Assembly (NCBI GenBank): GCA_963724825.1 | Contig: CAVRWT010000005.1 | Location: forward strand, 1-64,000 | Length of the DNA: 64,000 nt | Source: JALYNX01 sp963724825 | GTDB lineage: Bacteria; Actinomycetota; Acidimicrobiia; Spongiisociales; ZC4RG35 | Direction of reading: 5' to 3' | Shown here: positions 60,579-64,000 of the stretch, in pieces | How the letters are laid out: each line of letters opens with the position of its first letter | Numbering within the stretch: position 1 is the stretch's first letter | The notes under the pieces: generated by a model | The model's database searches: none | Told to the model about the DNA's origin: nothing | Seen by the model: only the letters and a program-made list of their open reading frames with translations | Program-made: the position numbers and the translations under genes

Positions 60579-63047
60579 TCAGCGGGGCAGGGTGGCCGGG
60601 CTTTCGATGGCGTAGTCGCCGAACTCGGCGATCAAGGTGAGACGCTCGAGATCATCAGGCACCTCGGAGTCCGGTATGTCGAATGTGAAGCCGGAATGGA
60701 GCAGGTTGTCACTCTTGAACCATCGCACCACATTGGCGTTGTCCAGATTCGGAGCCCCGGCGGCCAGCAGCTTGTCGCCGGCGAACACATAGATTCGGTC
60801 GGCGGTGAGCTTCTTCTTGACATCGGCGGCCCACCCCTTGACTTCCCAACCCCCGGATGTCCTCTGAACGGCGCTGATCTCCAGGCGCTTGTCGCCCTCC
60901 GGGCTCATTTCCAGTTGATGGCCGTCGTCGGCGACGTAGTCGACCGTGATGTCGGCGGCGGCCCCCACCAGCCACCCATCCCCCTGCGGATTGGGGACCA
61001 GGATCGCCACTTCGTTGGCTCCCTCCTTCACCAGGTCTTCGGCCAGAAGCCCTCGTATCTCCCCGCTGGTGTCGCTGTCCCTGATCACGAACCCGGTGCC
61101 GGCAACGGTGCCGTTGACTGCCAGCAGCAGATCATCCTCCGCTACGCCGGATGGCAACTCCAACCTGCCCGAGATGAACGTTGGGACCCAACCCGAGGCC
61201 CGATCCACCGCCGCGAGCTGCCCTGCCTGGGTGAGGGACCAGCGAAGATCGTCGCTGGGAGTAGGCGCCAGTTCGGAGACGGAGGCCCCGACGAGGTCGG
61301 CATACGGGCCTGACCCGGCCACGTCGGTCCAGGTGCCCTGGTTGGGCACCCATTCGTGGTCCCGGCGCACCTGGGCGAACAGCTCGTTGAGATCGGTGCT
61401 CGCCGGCTCGCGACTGCAGCAGTAGTAGATCACCTGGTGCGGGTAGTTGGTGCCTTCGATCTGCAAGAGCGAATGGCCGTCGAACTCCCAATCGGTCTCG
61501 ATGTCGAGAGCGTCGACGATGGTCGGGACGACGTCGATGGCATAGGCGGGCTCGTCGTAGACGTGCCCTTCGGTCTGCCCGGGCAGCTTGATGATCAACG
61601 GGATCCGATAGAGGTCGCTCCGATTGTTCTCCATCGGCCAGCGTCTGTGCTCTCCAGGCACGAACGATGCACCGTGGTCGGAGAGGACGACGATCAAGGT
61701 GTCGTCCCAGTTACCGGTCTCGTCGAGCTTGTCGAAGAGAGCCCCGAGCCGGTTGTCGACGAACCCGAGCTGATACAGATGGCGCTGATATGCCAGACGG
61801 GGCAGGTCGGGGCGGGTCACCCATTTCCCGCCGCCCTCGATCCCGTCGACCTCGTCGTACTGCTCGGGTCGCTGGTAGTGGCTACCCGACGGGTTGATCC
61901 TCCACGGGATGTGCGGAGCCTGAAGATGGACGAAGTGGAGAGTTGGCGGTTCGTCTGCTTCGACCCCGTCGATGATCCGCTCGATCCAGTCGATCCACTT
62001 GCTGCGCTGGCCCGGCTCGGGGACCGCCAGGTCGCCGATATCGACCGGGGCGGCCTCACGGGCCTCCGCCTGGCCGAGAAAGCCCTTCCAGCTCCCGTCG
62101 ATGCTCGGGAGGCCCTCGCGGGCGGATTCGGGGAGTGAGAGATGGCCGTAGACCACTCCCACATCCTCCAACAGCGAACCGAACCGGGCAGGCCCGCGAC
62201 CCGCGTAGTCCTTGCACAGCTCTTCGGGGCACATGTCGGTCAGCCACTCCACCACGTGCATTTGGTATCCCTCGCCAAGAAGGGTGAAGAGGTTCTTGGG
62301 GTGGTCGATGAGAGAGGGGCTGTCGTCTGAGTCGCCGAGGACCCCGCTGAGGTTGGCGGGGACACTCTGGGTGGTGGCTATCGAATTGGAAAGGGCGTTG
62401 CGATACCAGTTTCCGGATGCGGCGAGACGAGCGAAGTTCGGGAACAGGTCGGCATTGATGGCCCCCTCTTCGTCGAGCAACGATGCCAGTGGCAACTCAT
62501 CGAGCTGGACGAAGACGATCGATGCCGGGCTCCCGACCTGGTCCGGCGTCGAGACGGGTGCCACCGGCTCGGCCAGGAGACTCGATGTTGGCGAGATCAG
62601 CAGGAACATCACCAGGACCGCCGGCCCGAGAAGCGAGAAGAAGAGCAAGCCGGACTCGATGCGCCGGCACAAGAGGAGCACGACCACCATGATCCCGAGT
62701 GCGAGGGCCACTGCCCCCGGGGTGTTCTCGGGGACCACCTGCCGACTGATCACCAGGCCCGTGGCCGCGGCCGAGATCCCGACCAGGATGTAATAGGCGA
62801 TATCTGCCGCTCGGGCGCTCACCTTCTCGGTGATCGTGAGGATGACCACGGCGACCAGGGGCAGGGCGAAAGTGACCAACAGCCCGAAGATCACGATTTG
62901 CTCGGGTGTGCTCCGGTTGGCCACGAAAACTGAGGGATTCCGGCCGTATAAGTCGAGCACCGGTGCGGCGACTCCGGCCGTCATCAGGCCGAGAATCACC
63001 AACGAACGTCGCCAAACACGACGACGATCGATCTTGGGCAGAGTCAC
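60579..63047 (-). CDS. Sulfatase/phosphoglycerol-transferase-like membrane protein
   Basis: About 822 residues from GTG 63047 (a TTG at 63077 is an alternative). Four or five N-terminal helices, then an alkaline-phosphatase-fold domain outside the membrane: VFVQLDELPLAS (metal Asp), IATTQSVPANLSG with the candidate Thr nucleophile, FVHLQAPHIPWRI, and VVLSDHGASF with metal Asp-His. The C-terminal 250 residues form beta-rich domains including VKGWAADVKKK. It resembles LTA-synthase and sulfatase-like enzymes acting on envelope glycans or lipids. It converges with its broken copy. Confidence 0.82.
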   Translation of the reverse strand: MTLPKIDRRRVWRRSLVILGLMTAGVAAPVLDLYGRNPSVFVANRSTPEQIVIFGLLVTFALPLVAVVILTITEKVSARAADIAYYILVGISAAATGLVISRQVVPENTPGAVALALGIMVVVLLLCRRIESGLLFFSLLGPAVLVMFLLISPTSSLLAEPVAPVSTPDQVGSPASIVFVQLDELPLASLLDEEGAINADLFPNFARLAASGNWYRNALSNSIATTQSVPANLSGVLGDSDDSPSLIDHPKNLFTLLGEGYQMHVVEWLTDMCPEELCKDYAGRGPARFGSLLEDVGVVYGHLSLPESAREGLPSIDGSWKGFLGQAEAREAAPVDIGDLAVPEPGQRSKWIDWIERIIDGVEADEPPTLHFVHLQAPHIPWRINPSGSHYQRPEQYDEVDGIEGGGKWVTRPDLPRLAYQRHLYQLGFVDNRLGALFDKLDETGNWDDTLIVVLSDHGASFVPGEHRRWPMENNRSDLYRIPLIIKLPGQTEGHVYDEPAYAIDVVPTIVDALDIETDWEFDGHSLLQIEGTNYPHQVIYYCCSREPASTDLNELFAQVRRDHEWVPNQGTWTDVAGSGPYADLVGASVSELAPTPSDDLRWSLTQAGQLAAVDRASGWVPTFISGRLELPSGVAEDDLLLAVNGTVAGTGFVIRDSDTSGEIRGLLAEDLVKEGANEVAILVPNPQGDGWLVGAAADITVDYVADDGHQLEMSPEGDKRLEISAVQRTSGGWEVKGWAADVKKKLTADRIYVFAGDKLLAAGAPNLDNANVVRWFKSDNLLHSGFTFDIPDSEVPDDLERLTLIAEFGDYAIESPATLPR

Positions 63048-63125
63048 GCCGCTCAAAATACCGGTCGCCAGGCGCAAGGTGAATTGCGTGGCGTAAGGTT
63101 GCCCAACGGGACTGAAAGGACCGCA

Positions 63126-63425
63126 ATGGGATTCATGGACACAGTCAAGGGATGGTTTGGCTCGGACAAGGAGGCTGGCTCCGATGTGGCGGCCAAGGCA
63201 GACGCAGCTGTCGACAAGGCCCAGGACTTCGCCAGTGACGCCGCAGCGGCGGTAAAAGAGACTTCGCAGGACGCCTACGGCTCGGCCAAGGACCAGATGT
63301 CAGACATGGCTGACGACGCGGGCGACGCTGTGGACAAGGCTTCCGAGGCCGTCTCGGACACGGCCGGAGACGCCATGGACAAAGCCGAAGAAGTGGTCGA
63401 CGACGTCGAGGATCAATTCTCCTAG
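63126..63425 (+). CDS. LEA-like acidic helical stress protein
   Basis: 99 residues with no Cys or Pro, rich in Ala, Asp, Lys and Glu. Repeated 11-residue-like blocks (AADAAVDKAQDFASDAAAA, DAVDKASEAVSDTAGDAMDK) predict a long amphipathic helix, as in group 3 LEA proteins and some small actinobacterial antitoxin-like proteins. AAAGGA lies before the ATG. Probable role in desiccation, salt or freeze tolerance. It is strongly acidic, charge well below zero. Confidence 0.6.
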   Translation: MGFMDTVKGWFGSDKEAGSDVAAKADAAVDKAQDFASDAAAAVKETSQDAYGSAKDQMSDMADDAGDAVDKASEAVSDTAGDAMDKAEEVVDDVEDQFS

Positions 63426-63457
63426 ACCACAGCTGGACCGTTCGCCGCTGACTTATC

Positions 63458-63499
63458 GGTGACCGCGAGCCTGCGCGACATGCTTAGTCTGCGGTCACC
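63458..63499. promoter_or_regulatory. Inverted repeat before the aminotransferase gene
   Basis: GGTGACCGC at 63458-63466 and its perfect complement GCGGTCACC at 63491-63499 enclose 24 bases and end 3 bases before the ATG at 63503. It could be an operator, or a hairpin that hides the ribosome-binding region. Single site; chance cannot be excluded. Confidence 0.35.
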
Positions 63500-63502
63500 A
63501 AC

Positions 63503-64000
63503 ATGAACCGGGTCTCCCAACGTCTCGGGCACCTGCCCCCCTCCGCCACCCTGGGCATCGCCGCACGGGCCAGGGAACTGCGCGCCGCGGGGGTCGACGT
63601 CATCTCCTTCGGCGCAGGCGAGCCTGACTTCCCAACCCCAGAGCATGTGGTTGCAGCGGCAGCGCGAGCGTGCTTCGACCCGGAGAATCACAAATACACC
63701 GCGGCGGCAGGCCTCCCCCAACTGCGCAAGGCCATCGCCGAGGACGTCGCCCGCTACTCCAAGGTCGAAGTCGATTGGTCCGAGGTGATGGTCACCAATG
63801 GCGCCAAACAGGCGGTATTTCAGGGGTTTGCCGCGTTGCTCGACCCCGGGGACGAGGTTCTGCTGCCCTCACCTCATTGGGTCACCTATCCCGCCGGAAT
63901 CGACCTCGCCGGGGGAATCACGGTTTCGGTGCCTACCGATCTCGAGCACGGGTTCAAGGTTTCGGTGGAGAGCCTGGAGCGGGCAAGGACCGACCGCACC
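63503..64000 (+). CDS. Class I/II aminotransferase (aspartate-type), cut off by window end
   Basis: The frame is open from the ATG at 63503 to the last base, 166 codons, so only the N-terminal half is present. Motifs are SFGAGEPDFPTPEHV, HKYTAAAGLPQLRKAIAED and VTNGAKQAVFQGFAALLDPGDEVLLPSPHW, the standard start of aspartate aminotransferase-like PLP enzymes. The PLP lysine and the rest lie beyond the window. Substrate likely aspartate or a related amino acid. Confidence 0.9.
   Translation, partial: MNRVSQRLGHLPPSATLGIAARARELRAAGVDVISFGAGEPDFPTPEHVVAAAARACFDPENHKYTAAAGLPQLRKAIAEDVARYSKVEVDWSEVMVTNGAKQAVFQGFAALLDPGDEVLLPSPHWVTYPAGIDLAGGITVSVPTDLEHGFKVSVESLERARTDRT

Overview
The window is high-GC DNA, densely packed on both strands, with many GTG/TTG starts and many stop-start overlaps of the ATGA or GTGA kind. 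Thr-rich linkers of the TTTTVPP type follow the lipoprotein signals of two proteins. Together with menaquinone biosynthesis, an MFE-2-like beta-oxidation set, an SbcCD-HerA-NurA operon and mannosylglycerate synthase, this points to an actinobacterium, most likely an uncultured member of the Acidimicrobiia (moderate confidence, by protein resemblance only). No rRNA, tRNA, CRISPR array, IS element or prophage was recognised.

Layout. 0-2.7 kb: 3' part of pyruvate dehydrogenase E1 (aceE) and a JAMM peptidase. 2.7-6.3 kb: an extracytoplasmic copper module (CoxG-like protein, plastocyanin-like lipoprotein, beta-helix lipoprotein with a membrane tail, Tat-exported multicopper oxidase). 6.4-10.2 kb: MoaB/Mog, membrane proteins, Mug glycosylase, pirin, NfuA. 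10.2-14 kb: ATP-grasp ligase, thiamine pyrophosphokinase, 2-hydroxyacid dehydrogenase, L,D-transpeptidase. 14-17.6 kb: fadD, SDR and MaoC hydratase (fatty-acid oxidation). 17.7-19.4 kb: an ABC-type solute-binding lipoprotein whose N-terminal lobe segment is at the C-terminus, an apparent circular permutation. 19.5-24 kb: AI-2E-type transporter, acyl-CoA synthetase, DJ-1 protein, SDR. 24-30 kb: murI, menF, menD, menC, a c-type cytochrome and manC. 30-34 kb: an ABC exporter with a flavin-type reductase gene between its ATPase and permease, then a Pro/Glu-rich protein. 34-37 kb: gcvP behind a glycine riboswitch. 37-41 kb: ychF, gpsA, a split-barrel flavoprotein, an EamA transporter. 41-47 kb: herA-sbcD-sbcC-nurA, a break-repair operon in the archaeal style. 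47-48 kb: mannosylglycerate synthase. 48-52.6 kb: a nitrogen-related patch (acetamidase/formamidase, a glutamine synthetase/AllG chimera, an Lrp-type regulator, two broken DMT transporters). 52.6-57 kb: HIT protein, sugar dehydrogenase, UMF1-type MFS, LapA-like protein, secreted nuclease. 57-63 kb: an envelope-modification set (small membrane protein, kinase-loop methyltransferase, two sulfatase-like proteins, one wrecked). 63-64 kb: a LEA-like stress protein and the start of an aminotransferase.

A second theme is single-base indels. About ten otherwise intact genes, including housekeeping ones, are each broken by one or two single-base shifts, mostly +1. This looks like assembly error rather than decay, so those genes are described as reading-frame-corrected CDS. 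Two stretches (51.3-51.8 kb and 58.4-60.6 kb) carry so many shifts that they are called pseudogenes.

Functional links: manC (GDP-mannose), the hydroxypyruvate/glyoxylate reductase-like enzyme (D-glycerate) and mgs could together supply the compatible solute mannosylglycerate, which fits the LEA-like protein and suggests osmotic or desiccation stress. The men genes, cytochrome c and the copper proteins suggest a respiratory chain with extracytoplasmic metalloprotein electron carriers.
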